Shown here piece after piece: positions 16,404-24,000 of a DNA stretch of 64,000 bases (position 1 is its first letter; every line of letters begins with the position of its first letter). Under the pieces are notes generated by a model that was not told where the DNA came from, searched no databases, and was given only the letters and a program-made list of their open reading frames with translations. The position numbers and the translations under genes were made by a program. The DNA is from Bacillota bacterium (GTDB lineage Bacteria; Bacillota; Clostridia; Christensenellales; Aristaeellaceae): the NCBI GenBank assembly GCA_023421395.1, contig JAEZTL010000054.1, positions 34,019 to 98,018 on the forward strand, read 5' to 3'.

Positions 16404-17123
16404 ATGTCCACACGGCGCAGCCCCGCGCAGTTTCGCAGCAAGGTGACCTCGGTTGTGGTGTTTCTGCTCTCCATCGCGCTGATGGGCGGCGTGGTGTATC
16501 TGGGCTATCAGGCGCTGTCCTTTGACTATTCAGGCTACCTGCCGCCGGGGGCGACGGCCGGTCCCTTCCTGCCCGACGGCGGCTTCCAGATCGGCACCAC
16601 CGAAGCACCGATGAACCTTGAAGAGTATGTGGAACCGACGATGACTCCCGGTCCCACGCTGAACCCCACACCGATTCCGATGGAACTGTACGCCGCCCGA
16701 GACACCAAGGTGCTGATGACCGGCACCGACAAGTTGGGCGAGGCGGCGCTGACTCAGTGCGAACCCTCCACCGCGGACAATAATAAGGTGATGATGGTGC
16801 GCGGCTGGGGCTATATCCGGGGCAAGGACGCCGCCGAAAGCCGTGTGTACTTGGCGGTTTCCACCAAAAACGGCGACGACCACCGCTTTTACACGGTCAT
16901 CCGCCAGTCCGGCTCCACCGGCATCCAGCACGACCCGTCCACCGGACGCAACCTCGACCAGGCGGACTTCGCGGCCGCCTTCAGCGTGGACACCTATGAT
17001 GACGGCGAGTACCGCCTGGGCCTTCTGATTCAGGTTTTGAATGGCAAGAAGGTGGCCGAACAGGCCTACTACCCTCTGGGCGATCAGTACAACTTCATCG
17101 TGGTCAGCGGAAAGATCCAGTAG
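16404..17123 (+). CDS. Membrane-anchored extracellular protein, function unknown
   Basis: 239 aa. A short basic N-terminus and one membrane segment (residues about 14-37, TSVVVFLLSIALMGGVVYLGYQ) are followed by a Pro/Thr-rich linker (TMTPGPTLNPTPIPM) and a beta-rich domain of about 160 residues (GWGYIRGKDAAESRVYLAVS..., YRLGLLIQVLNGKK...) with an Ig- or lectin-like look but no recognised catalytic motif. The start at 16404 was chosen because AGGAGG lies six bases ahead; the open frame extends upstream through the promoter and is not coding there. It is a single gene, convergent with 17346-17939. I do not recognise the family. Confidence 0.75.
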   Translation: MSTRRSPAQFRSKVTSVVVFLLSIALMGGVVYLGYQALSFDYSGYLPPGATAGPFLPDGGFQIGTTEAPMNLEEYVEPTMTPGPTLNPTPIPMELYAARDTKVLMTGTDKLGEAALTQCEPSTADNNKVMMVRGWGYIRGKDAAESRVYLAVSTKNGDDHRFYTVIRQSGSTGIQHDPSTGRNLDQADFAAAFSVDTYDDGEYRLGLLIQVLNGKKVAEQAYYPLGDQYNFIVVSGKIQ

Positions 17124-17137
17124 CGCCAAGGCATGAA

Positions 17138-17169
17138 GCGGCCCGGGCCCCCAAGGGAGCCCGGGCCGC
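17138..17169. terminator. Hairpin after the surface protein gene
   Basis: 11-bp stem GCGGCCCGGGC (17138-17148) / GCCCGGGCCGC (17159-17169), 14 bases after the stop, with no T tract. Likely a 3'-end structure, not a textbook terminator. Confidence 0.55.
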
Positions 17170-17234
17170 ACAGATTGTCCGCAATCTGCCGGGGATTCAA
17201 GCGTTCCCGACGGCATGAGCGCCGGGAATGAAAC

Positions 17235-17264
17235 CGCGCCGCCAGCATGCATACTGGCGGCGCG
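17235..17264. repeat. Conserved hairpin element, copy B
   Basis: 11-bp stem CGCGCCGCCAG (17235-17245) / CTGGCGGCGCG (17254-17264), loop CATGCATA. Its 28-base core (17237-17264) matches the core of 15077-15114 at 23 of 28 positions, and the one stem difference outside the loop is compensated on the other arm. It lies in a second convergent spacer 2.1 kb away. Confidence 0.8.
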
Positions 17265-17345
17265 ATTTGCATTTTGCTTCAGAGCGTCCCGGAATACCGG
17301 CGGATACAGACGGCGCATGGAGTTCCCTCCGCCGCGCGGAACAGG

Positions 17346-17939
17346 TCAGCCCACGGTCACACCATTGTTCTTCAAAAGCTCGCTCAGCGGCGGCAGCGTG
17401 GCCTCCGGCGCATCGCCGGCCGCAGCCTCTTCGTCAGAGTTGTCCTCGCTGAAATCAATGCTGTCCTGGAAGTCTCCCTCCGCCTGTCCGTCGCCCACCG
17501 GCAGGTCGCCCTCTTCCATCTGGCCGTCGCCCACCGGCAGATCGCCCTCTTCCATCTGGCCATCACCGGCGTAGTAGTCGCCTTCCTCCGGATAGCCGGC
17601 TTCAACGGCCCCGGGCAGCGCCTCCTGACCGGTCACCTTCTGCCAGATCCAGAGGCCGGACTGGTTCACGATGTCGGGGTTTCGGGAATAGAGGTACGCT
17701 TCGCCCACGAGAATGCCAATGGCAGCGACCAGCGCCACGCTGGCAAACGCCATCGCAAAAAACCGTTTCACCCGGTGTGCCTCGGTAAGCCGTACCGCCT
17801 GGCGGCAAAAGCCGGCCACGGACAGAATCAGCCCAACGCCCGGCAGCCAGGAAAGCATGAGGCCGAACAGGGACTCCCACAGGCCGCGTGAAATCTTGGC
17901 GCTCTCGGCGCGCTCGTGGCTTCTGGAATACTTCGGCAT
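17346..17939 (-). CDS. Two-helix membrane protein with acidic repeat tail
   Basis: 197 aa of unknown function. Two membrane segments (residues about 22-45, LFGLMLSWLPGVGLILSVAGF, and 60-83, FFAMAFASVALVAAIGILVG) are followed by an acidic, Gly/Asp/Glu-rich tail that contains two tandem copies of GDLPVGDGQMEE-like 12-residue units (DNA 17484-17555). No catalytic motif is visible. An ATG follows AAGGGTG at 17939. It faces the surface protein gene and is preceded by the HAD gene on the same strand at a 96-base distance. No clear promoter was seen. Confidence 0.65.
   Translation of the reverse strand: MPKYSRSHERAESAKISRGLWESLFGLMLSWLPGVGLILSVAGFCRQAVRLTEAHRVKRFFAMAFASVALVAAIGILVGEAYLYSRNPDIVNQSGLWIWQKVTGQEALPGAVEAGYPEEGDYYAGDGQMEEGDLPVGDGQMEEGDLPVGDGQAEGDFQDSIDFSEDNSDEEAAAGDAPEATLPPLSELLKNNGVTVG
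17484..17555. repeat. 36-base tandem duplication
   Basis: Two adjacent 36-base units (17484-17519 and 17520-17555) differing at two positions, in frame within the acidic tail of the membrane protein and adding 12 residues per copy. A third degenerate copy may begin at 17556. This is an in-frame expansion, not a mobile element. Confidence 0.9.
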
Positions 17940-18035
17940 ACGTCACCCTTCAGTCGAGATGAATCGCGGCCGCGCCGCAAAATTCTACTAATTTTTCAGA
18001 CGTCTTCCCGGGCGGAAAGTTCCATAGGCCGGGAA

Positions 18036-18890
18036 TTACAGCTTGCCGCGGGCGGAGCGGGTCTGGGCGTCTTGGAGAACGTCCAGGTCGTGCCGGGCGC
18101 GCATCTTTCGCATGATCAGCGTCACCGCCTCTTCAAGCTCGCCGCCCTCCCGGTAATCGGCGGGCAGCGCGAAGTCCGCCCGGCGCTGCAGCAGCATCTC
18201 GTCCGCCAGCGCGCCGCCGCCCGGTGCGTACACCACGATCGAACAACCGCCCTTGAGTTTGGTCATCTTCATGCTGGGCACGTCCGTCAGCCCGTCGCCA
18301 AAGTAGATCATGTTGGCAAAGGGCACTCGCCGGAGGTATTCCGGCGTGTGGGCGTTCAGATCGTAATCGTTGGTCACGTCCAGAATGCCCTTGTTGATGC
18401 GAAACAGGTACTGGGTCTTGGCGGTATAGTTGACGTCGGTGGCGGGCCAGATGGCCTGCCCCGATTCGTCGTAGACGTAGGAGGCGGCAAACACCGCCTT
18501 AAACGCGCCGGCGATACGGGAACCGTCGATGATCTCCTTGAGGCCGGAGGAGATGATATAGTGTTCTACCCGAACGCCGGCGGCCGAACCGATGGCGTTG
18601 GCGCGGTCAAACCAGCTTTCCACACCGGGGTAGAACTCGATGGATCGCCCCAGGCTCTCCAGCGCCTCCCGCGTGAGCGGCCGACCGGCCCGCGCGGCGG
18701 CAAAGCGCATCATAAACATGTAGGCCAGCACGCCGTCGGTCCGGTGCTTCACCGCGAAGTGGCGACAATCGGCCCAGAACGCGTCCGGATCGATGCTCAG
18801 GCCCGGCAAAAAGCCATACTCCTGCATGTCTTTGGGCGAGAGTGTCTTGTCAAAATCGTAGATCAGCGCGACGATGGGCGTAGTCTGCAT
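18036..18890 (-). CDS. HAD-superfamily phosphatase
   Basis: 284-aa cytoplasmic haloacid-dehalogenase-fold hydrolase. Motif I is DFDKTLS (nucleophile D12, acid D14), motif II is the serine in YIISSG, and motif IV is FGDGLTDVPSM. A large alpha-helical cap lies between motifs I and II, which is closest to phosphoserine-phosphatase-like HADs. The start at 18890 (MQTTPIVALIYDFDKT) has AAAGGAGG ahead; the open frame further upstream is Arg/Pro-rich and crosses a palindrome, so it is not coding. It is downstream of the zinc-ribbon gene, with an 80-base gap, and is probably co-transcribed. Substrate unknown. Confidence 0.85.
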   Translation of the reverse strand: MQTTPIVALIYDFDKTLSPKDMQEYGFLPGLSIDPDAFWADCRHFAVKHRTDGVLAYMFMMRFAAARAGRPLTREALESLGRSIEFYPGVESWFDRANAIGSAAGVRVEHYIISSGLKEIIDGSRIAGAFKAVFAASYVYDESGQAIWPATDVNYTAKTQYLFRINKGILDVTNDYDLNAHTPEYLRRVPFANMIYFGDGLTDVPSMKMTKLKGGCSIVVYAPGGGALADEMLLQRRADFALPADYREGGELEEAVTLIMRKMRARHDLDVLQDAQTRSARGKL

Positions 18891-18923
18891 GGCGGGCCTC
18901 CTTTCACGCTTGAACGGGAACAT

Positions 18924-18953
18924 CATAGGGCAGGGCGTACGCCCTGCCCTATG
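18924..18953. repeat. Perfect 30-base palindrome
   Basis: CATAGGGCAGGGCG-TA-CGCCCTGCCCTATG between the zinc-ribbon gene and the HAD gene. It has a 14-bp stem and no T tract on either side. In the transcript it would form a hairpin just before the HAD ribosome site, perhaps an intercistronic stability element. Confidence 0.8.
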
Positions 18954-18969
18954 CGCGTTTATGGTGTTC

Positions 18970-20475
18970 TCAGGCACTGGGCGCTTCGCCGCCCTCCGGC
19001 GCCGGTGTGGGCGCCTCGGTTTCGGCGGGTGCGACCGTCTTGCCGTCACCGCGCGGCGCGTCGTCGGCGTAGAGCCGCTCCTGCACCTCCGGCGTCGCGA
19101 TGCCGTCCTCCTCCACGCCGATGGCTTTCTGGAACTTCTTCACGGCGGTCTGCGTGGCGGGGCCAAAGTCTCCGTCCCGAACCCCGTTAAACCAGCCAAG
19201 CTTGTAGAGCCGATCCTGCAGGTTCTTGACCTGCTTGTTGTTCTTCATGCCCTTTTTCAGCGTCTTATAGGGCAGGGGGGTGGGCCCGGGGGTCGGTTCG
19301 GGGGTGGCGAGGGTGGCAAGATCCACGCCCTTGGCGATGGCGGGCAGATCCTCGGCGTTGGTGCTGGTTTCCAACTGGGTGATCATGCTGGCGATCAATG
19401 CCCAGCTCTTTTCCGAATCCGCGGACAGCGAGCTCAGCGCAGTGCTGCCGGCGCCCAGCGCCGTGATGGCGTCGGTGGTGGTTGCGTCCTCGACAGACTT
19501 CTGGATGGCGAGCAGCGTATCCAGGAAACTCTGGTCGTTCTCCAGCGGCTTCTCGGGCAGCAGCGCCGAAATCTGCTGGCTTTCAGTCTCCTGCTGCTGC
19601 ATGGCGGCGGCCCCCGTCTGGTCCGCGCGCCACAGCTTGATGATGCCGGTGCGGTATTCGTCGGTGGCGTGCTGCTTGACCATTGAGAGGCCCTCGGTAT
19701 AGAGGGTGTAGGTGACGCCGGGGATCTTGGCGCGGTTGGCCGTCCTGTCGGCGATGAAGAGGACGCCCGCGACCAGAAGCGCCACCACCGCCACCACGCT
19801 GGCGATGCGCACGAGCCACTTGGTCAGCCCCGTGCCGCCGCGCGGCGCGGCCGCACCTTCGTGATCGGCGTCGTGCTCGTGAATGGCGCCTTCTTCGGCG
19901 GCGCCCTCCTGAGGCTCGCCGTCCTCTTGCTCATGAGCCTGCGCCTTTCGCTGCGCACGGCCCTTGCGCTGGTTCATCTGCTGGATGTAACGCTGGACCT
20001 CCGGGCTGATGCCGGTTTTGCGGATGGGCTCGAGCGGCTTGATTTCGATGCCCAGAGAGTCCCGTTCCGTGCCGGGCTCACGCTCGAGCGGCGTTTCGGA
20101 TCGCGGCGCAAAGCGCTCCTCCGAAGGCGCCTCCTCCGGCTCCGCGTCCGTCCGGGGCGCTTCCCCGGCGTCGGGTTCAGCCTCGCCCTCCGGCTCGGCG
20201 TCCATCATGCCGGTGGTCTGCCTGCCCTCGTCTTCGGCCAGCGCGGGACGGTAACTGGTGCGTGAGTAGACATCCCCGCTCTCGTCCGGCGCGGAGGAGT
20301 AGGTCGTTTTCGTGTAGGGCGCATACCCCTGCTGCTCGGCGCTCCCAGGCACAAAGCGAACCTGGGACGAAGTATACCCGCTGCCATCAAACCGGCTGTC
20401 GCCAACCGGCTGGCCGCAGCTTGGGCAAGCCTTCGCCTCGGGGTTCAGGGTCTTGCCGCACTTGTTGCAGAACAT
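18970..20475 (-). CDS. Zinc-ribbon membrane protein with peptidoglycan-binding domain
   Basis: 501 aa. An N-terminal zinc ribbon (MFCNKCGKTLNPEAKACPSC; C3, C6, C17, C20) in the cytoplasm is followed by about 190 acidic, low-complexity residues, one membrane helix (about 216-236, IASVVAVVALLVAGVLFIAD), a helical external region and, near the C-terminus, a PG_binding_1 repeat (LKKGMKNNKQVKNLQDRLYKLGWFNG). This arrangement would link the cytoplasm to the wall. No enzyme domain is present. It has a good promoter at 20572-20600 and is followed by the HAD gene. Confidence 0.8.
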   Translation of the reverse strand: MFCNKCGKTLNPEAKACPSCGQPVGDSRFDGSGYTSSQVRFVPGSAEQQGYAPYTKTTYSSAPDESGDVYSRTSYRPALAEDEGRQTTGMMDAEPEGEAEPDAGEAPRTDAEPEEAPSEERFAPRSETPLEREPGTERDSLGIEIKPLEPIRKTGISPEVQRYIQQMNQRKGRAQRKAQAHEQEDGEPQEGAAEEGAIHEHDADHEGAAAPRGGTGLTKWLVRIASVVAVVALLVAGVLFIADRTANRAKIPGVTYTLYTEGLSMVKQHATDEYRTGIIKLWRADQTGAAAMQQQETESQQISALLPEKPLENDQSFLDTLLAIQKSVEDATTTDAITALGAGSTALSSLSADSEKSWALIASMITQLETSTNAEDLPAIAKGVDLATLATPEPTPGPTPLPYKTLKKGMKNNKQVKNLQDRLYKLGWFNGVRDGDFGPATQTAVKKFQKAIGVEEDGIATPEVQERLYADDAPRGDGKTVAPAETEAPTPAPEGGEAPSA

Positions 20476-20571
20476 ATCTTGCCCTCCCGTTCAGGGTTGC
20501 CTCGGTTTCGCGCGGTGCGAGCCTGCGCGCCGCGCGGCTTCAGTCGTTTGGGCGCATGACAATACAGACTG

Positions 20572-20600
20572 ATTGTAACCTTTATACCGCGATTCGTCAA
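20572..20600 (-). promoter_or_regulatory. Sigma-A promoter of the zinc-ribbon gene
   Basis: On the minus strand TTGACG (20600-20595), 17-base spacer, TACAAT (20577-20572). The leader is about 90 bases, GC-rich, and contains no riboswitch that I recognise. Confidence 0.8.
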
Positions 20601-20602
20601 GC

Positions 20603-20637
20603 AAAACCCTCAGAATGCGCCATATCAGGGGGTTTTT
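20603..20637 (-). terminator. Possible terminator of the small membrane protein gene
   Basis: Imperfect stem AAAACCCT / AGGG(GG)TTTT around about 17 bases. On the minus strand it ends in TTTTGC and lies just past the stop at 20665. The two-base bulge makes this a weak call. Confidence 0.4.
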
Positions 20638-20664
20638 GGGCCCTTGAATGGCGAATGACGCGTA

Positions 20665-21057
20665 TTATCCGAAGGGATTGGCCGGCGCCGGCGTTTCCGC
20701 CGGCTGTGCCGGAGCGGGCGTGGCGGTGGCCGCGGTCGTAGGCGTCATCACCGAGACGTCGGCGCCCGCCGCGGCGGTGTAGTCGTTTTCCGCATACTGT
20801 CCGGCCGCCTGCTGCGGGACCAGGATGCCGCTGTTCATCTGGAAGCTGATGTAGGCGGTCAGCATGACCGTCAGCGAAACGAGGGCCACCGCCGTGACCA
20901 GCAGTTTCCCCCGGACAGGGCAGCGCACGCCGCGCCAGAGCATAATGAGCCCCAGCGGCGGTACGAGTATGCACAATAGAACCGCCACCCAAACGCGCGC
21001 GCTGGGTTTCGTGCGGCGGGGAACCTGAAAAACGGGAGCGCTGCCGGTGGTGCGCAT
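20665..21057 (-). CDS. Small two-helix membrane protein, function unknown
   Basis: 130 aa. Basic N-terminus, two membrane segments (residues about 22-42, VWVAVLLCILVPPLGLIMLW, and 51-71, LLVTAVALVSLTVMLTAYISF), then an external tail rich in Ala, Thr and Pro (ATATPAPAQPAETPAPA). GGGGAGG lies seven bases ahead of the ATG. The overall plan (two helices plus Ala/Pro-rich tail) resembles 17346-17939 but without sequence similarity I can see. Own promoter at 21085-21113. Confidence 0.68.
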   Translation of the reverse strand: MRTTGSAPVFQVPRRTKPSARVWVAVLLCILVPPLGLIMLWRGVRCPVRGKLLVTAVALVSLTVMLTAYISFQMNSGILVPQQAAGQYAENDYTAAAGADVSVMTPTTAATATPAPAQPAETPAPANPFG

Positions 21058-21084
21058 GGCTCAACCTCCCCAAATGGTGGGATT

Positions 21085-21113
21085 ATTATATCAGATAGAC
21101 GTCAGGGGCACAA
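21085..21113 (-). promoter_or_regulatory. Sigma-A promoter of the small membrane protein gene
   Basis: On the minus strand TTGTGC (21113-21108), 17-base spacer, TATAAT (21090-21085). Good -10, weak -35. Confidence 0.7.
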
Positions 21114-21205
21114 GTTTAGAGCCCAAAACGCCTTCGTTTTGACGGAAAATCATCAAAATAAACAAAATCTTAGCGTCATCGCACGACCCGCGGCGGGCGC
21201 GGCAA

Positions 21206-21234
21206 TTTCAAAAGCTCCGGGTTTGTGATATACT
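21206..21234 (+). promoter_or_regulatory. Promoter of metNIQ
   Basis: TTTCAA (21206-21211), 17-base spacer, TATACT (21229-21234). The transcript would start near 21241, only about 30 bases before the preferred GTG start of metN, so there is no room for a SAM riboswitch or T-box. Confidence 0.7.
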
Positions 21235-21270
21235 GGTGGGTACTACATGGATTCTAAAGGCGGGATCGAT

Positions 21271-22278
21271 GTGCCTGAACGCGATGAAATGATTCGGATC
21301 AGCAGCCTCAGAAAGGTATACGGCGAGGGCGAAGGCGCCGTCGTCGCGCTGAACGGCATTGACCTTTCCATTCGCCGTGGCGACATCCACGGCATCATCG
21401 GCATGAGCGGCGCGGGCAAATCCACGCTGATCCGGTGCATCAATCTCCTCGAAAAACCCACTGAAGGCAAAATCTTCATCGACGGGGTCGACGTGACGGC
21501 CCTCTCCGACGCGCTTCTTCGCACGACGAGGCGCGCCGTCGGCATGGTGTTTCAAAGCTTCAACCTGCTGATGCAGCGAAGCGTGGAAAAAAACGTGCGC
21601 TTTCCCATGGAACTGACCGGCGTGGACAAAAAGGCCGCCCAGGAAAAGACGAGGGAACTATTGGACCTCGTGGGGCTCTCCGACAAGGCCGAAGCCTTCC
21701 CCGCCCAGCTTTCGGGCGGGCAGAAGCAGCGCGTCGCCATCGCGCGGGCGCTGGCGATGCAGCCCAAGGTGCTTCTGTGTGACGAGGCCACGAGCGCGCT
21801 GGACCCGATGACCACCCGCGCGATCCTGGATCTGTTAAAGGACATCAACCACCGCCTGGGCATTACGATCGTGGTCATCACCCACGAGATGGAGGTCATC
21901 CGCCAGATCTGCCGCGAGGTATCCATCATCGACGGCGGGCGGATCGTGGAGAGCGGCGCGGTCAGCGAGCTGTTCTCCCGTCCCCAATCGGAGGCGGGCA
22001 AGCGCATGTTCCGCACCCCGGGAAAGCGCTTTACCGAGCTGCCCACCGGGCGGCTTGTGCGGGTGATCTTCGACGGCGGAACGGTCTACGAGCCGCTGAT
22101 CGCCAACCTCATTATGGAGCAGGGCGCGCCGGTATCGATCATCAGCGCCCAGATGGACACCGTGGCGGGCGAGACGCGGGGACAGCTGGTATTGCAGCTG
22201 CCCGCGGACGAGGCGCTGAGCGGCCGGATGATCGAATCCCTGAAAAAGCACAAACTGCCGGTGGAGGAGGTAAAGTAG
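21271..22278 (+). CDS. metN: Methionine ABC transporter ATPase MetN
   Basis: ATPase of the D/L-methionine importer, working with MetI and MetQ from the next two genes. It is 335 aa. Walker A GMSGAGKST, Q-loop MVFQSFNLL, signature LSGGQKQRVAIARAL, Walker B VLLCDEATSALDP, H-loop VVITHEM, then the MetN-specific C-terminal ACT-like (NIL) domain (GKRFTELPTGRLVRVIFDGG...) that senses internal methionine in E. coli. A GTG at 21271 is preferred because AGGCGGG lies six bases upstream and the promoter predicts a start of transcription near 21241; an ATG at 21247 would have almost no leader. It ends directly before metI. Confidence 0.95.
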   Translation: MPERDEMIRISSLRKVYGEGEGAVVALNGIDLSIRRGDIHGIIGMSGAGKSTLIRCINLLEKPTEGKIFIDGVDVTALSDALLRTTRRAVGMVFQSFNLLMQRSVEKNVRFPMELTGVDKKAAQEKTRELLDLVGLSDKAEAFPAQLSGGQKQRVAIARALAMQPKVLLCDEATSALDPMTTRAILDLLKDINHRLGITIVVITHEMEVIRQICREVSIIDGGRIVESGAVSELFSRPQSEAGKRMFRTPGKRFTELPTGRLVRVIFDGGTVYEPLIANLIMEQGAPVSIISAQMDTVAGETRGQLVLQLPADEALSGRMIESLKKHKLPVEEVK

Positions 22279-22956
22279 ATGGCCGAGTGGCTGAGCGCCA
22301 ACGAAGCGCTGATCCGCCTGATGCTCTCGGGCCTCTGGGAGACCCTCCAGATGACCCTGCTGGCGGCGCTGTTTTCTTATCTTCTGGGGCTGCCGCTGGG
22401 CGTGATGCTGGTGGTCACCGACAAGGGCGGCATTCGTGAGAACGCGGCGCTGAATCAAGTGCTGGGCGCGGTGGTCAACGTGCTGCGCTCGGTGCCGTTT
22501 TTGATCCTGATTTTGATGCTGTTCCCCGTGACCCGCGTGGTGATGGGCACCACCATCGGCACCCGTGCGGCGATCTTCCCGCTGGTGGTGAGCGCCTTCC
22601 CCTATGTGGCCCGGATGGTGGAATCGTCGCTGCGCGAGGTGGACGGCGGCGTGATCGAGGCCGCCCAGTCCATGGGCGCGACCACCTTCCAGATCATTTG
22701 GAAGGTGCTGCTGCCGGAGGCGACGCCCTCGCTGATCAACGGCCTGGCAATCTCCGTGACGACCATCCTGGCCTACACCGCCATGGCCGGCGCGGTGGGC
22801 GCCGGCGGTCTGGGCAAAATCGCCATCGATTATGGCATGTACCGCTTCGACATGCCCAAGCTCTATACCGCGAGCCTGCTGCTGGTGGTGCTGGTGCAGA
22901 TCATTCAGGTGCTGGGCACCCGCGCCTCCTCGCTGATCGACAAGCGCCGTCGGTGA
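22279..22956 (+). CDS. metI: Methionine ABC transporter permease MetI
   Basis: Integral membrane permease of the methionine importer, 225 aa, typical length. Five membrane segments are visible (for example MTLLAALFSYLLGLPLGVML and VVNVLRSVPFLILILMLFPV). The cytoplasmic EAA loop that docks to MetN is VIEAAQSMGATTFQIIWKVLLPEA. The ATG directly follows the metN stop, with GGAGG 11 bases upstream within the end of metN, so translation is coupled. Confidence 0.95.
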   Translation: MAEWLSANEALIRLMLSGLWETLQMTLLAALFSYLLGLPLGVMLVVTDKGGIRENAALNQVLGAVVNVLRSVPFLILILMLFPVTRVVMGTTIGTRAAIFPLVVSAFPYVARMVESSLREVDGGVIEAAQSMGATTFQIIWKVLLPEATPSLINGLAISVTTILAYTAMAGAVGAGGLGKIAIDYGMYRFDMPKLYTASLLLVVLVQIIQVLGTRASSLIDKRRR

Positions 22957-23120
22957 CCGCCCCCGTTTTCCCCGTCTTCCTATTTGAAATAATGCGGCGG
23001 CTTCCATTCGGCACGCACATTATAGCGCGGGCAATGCCCAGCGCAACCCCAGCGCGGTGCGCAGGATCGCAGCGCCGGCACCTATATTCCCCCGGCCCTG
23101 CAGGAAAGGAGAGGTACCCC

Positions 23121-23939
23121 ATGAAGAAACTCGTCAGCCTGATCGTCGTACTCGCACTCATCCTAGGTGTTTCCGGTATGGCCATGGCAGAGAAACTGGT
23201 CATCGGGGCGACCCCCACGCCGCATGCCGAAATTCTGGAGCTGATCAAGGACGACCTGGCAGCCAAGGGCATCGAGCTTGAGATCGTCGTCTACACCGAG
23301 TATACCACCCCCAATATGGCGCTCTCCGCGGGCGACCTCGACGCCAACTACTTCCAGCACGTGCCCTACATGGAGGCCTACAACGCCTCCGTGGCCGACG
23401 ACCAGAAGCTCGCCGCGGTGATCGGCGTGCACTACGAGCCCTACGCCCTCTACCCGGGCAAGACCAAGACGCTGGAGGAGCTTAAGGACGGCGCCACCAT
23501 CACCGTCACCAACGACCCGTCCAACGAGGCGCGGGCGCTGCTGCTGCTGGAGAGCGCGGGCCTCATCAAGCTCCGGGAAGGCGCGGGCCTCGCCGCCACC
23601 ATCGCCGACATCACCGAAAACCCGAAGAATCTCAACATCATGGAGATCGAGGCGGCGCAGCTGCCCCGGACGCTTCCGGACGTGGACATGGCGGTCATCA
23701 ACGGCAACTTCGCGCTGGACGCGGGGCTCAGCCCGTCGAAGGACGCGATCTTCGTGGAGCCTGCCGACGGCGAGGCCGGCAAGACCTATACCAACTACAT
23801 CGTGGTGCGCGCCGCCGACGCGGAGGCCCCCTGGGTGGAGACGCTGCGCGAGACCCTCTGCTCCCAGAAGGTGTACGATTTTATCATGAATAACGACGCC
23901 TACAAGGGCGGCGTGATCCCGGCGTTCACGGTGGGATAA
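23121..23939 (+). CDS. metQ: Methionine-binding protein MetQ (NlpA family)
   Basis: Substrate-binding component, 272 aa. It has the NlpA fold: LVIGATPTPHAEILELIKDDLAAKGIELEIVVYTEYTTPNMALSAG with the HAEIL motif and the DANYFQHVPYM segment, and AVINGNFALDAGL near the C-terminus. The signal peptide (LALILGVSGMAMAEK) lacks the lipobox cysteine normally found in MetQ, so it would be released rather than lipid-anchored. The ATG at 23121 has AAAGGAGAGG upstream. A 164-base gap separates it from metI, but no convincing promoter is seen there. Confidence 0.93.
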   Translation: MKKLVSLIVVLALILGVSGMAMAEKLVIGATPTPHAEILELIKDDLAAKGIELEIVVYTEYTTPNMALSAGDLDANYFQHVPYMEAYNASVADDQKLAAVIGVHYEPYALYPGKTKTLEELKDGATITVTNDPSNEARALLLLESAGLIKLREGAGLAATIADITENPKNLNIMEIEAAQLPRTLPDVDMAVINGNFALDAGLSPSKDAIFVEPADGEAGKTYTNYIVVRAADAEAPWVETLRETLCSQKVYDFIMNNDAYKGGVIPAFTVG

Positions 23940-23951
23940 CATAGCCCCGCG

Positions 23952-23981
23952 AAAAAGGCCCCCGGCGCATGCCGGGGGCCT
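23952..23981. terminator. Bidirectional terminator between metQ and icd
   Basis: 10-bp perfect stem GGCCCCCGGC (23957-23966) / GCCGGGGGCC (23971-23980), loop GCAT. On the minus strand it ends in TTTTTC, serving icd; on the plus strand it ends in only two Ts, serving metQ weakly. Confidence 0.82.
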
Positions 23982-24000
23982 TGCGTATGTCCGCGTTGGT

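Noticed and set aside
17484..17555. Direct repeat in the acidic membrane protein taken as a possible small CRISPR.
   Set aside because: Two adjacent 36-base units without spacers, in frame with a protein; it is a coding tandem duplication.
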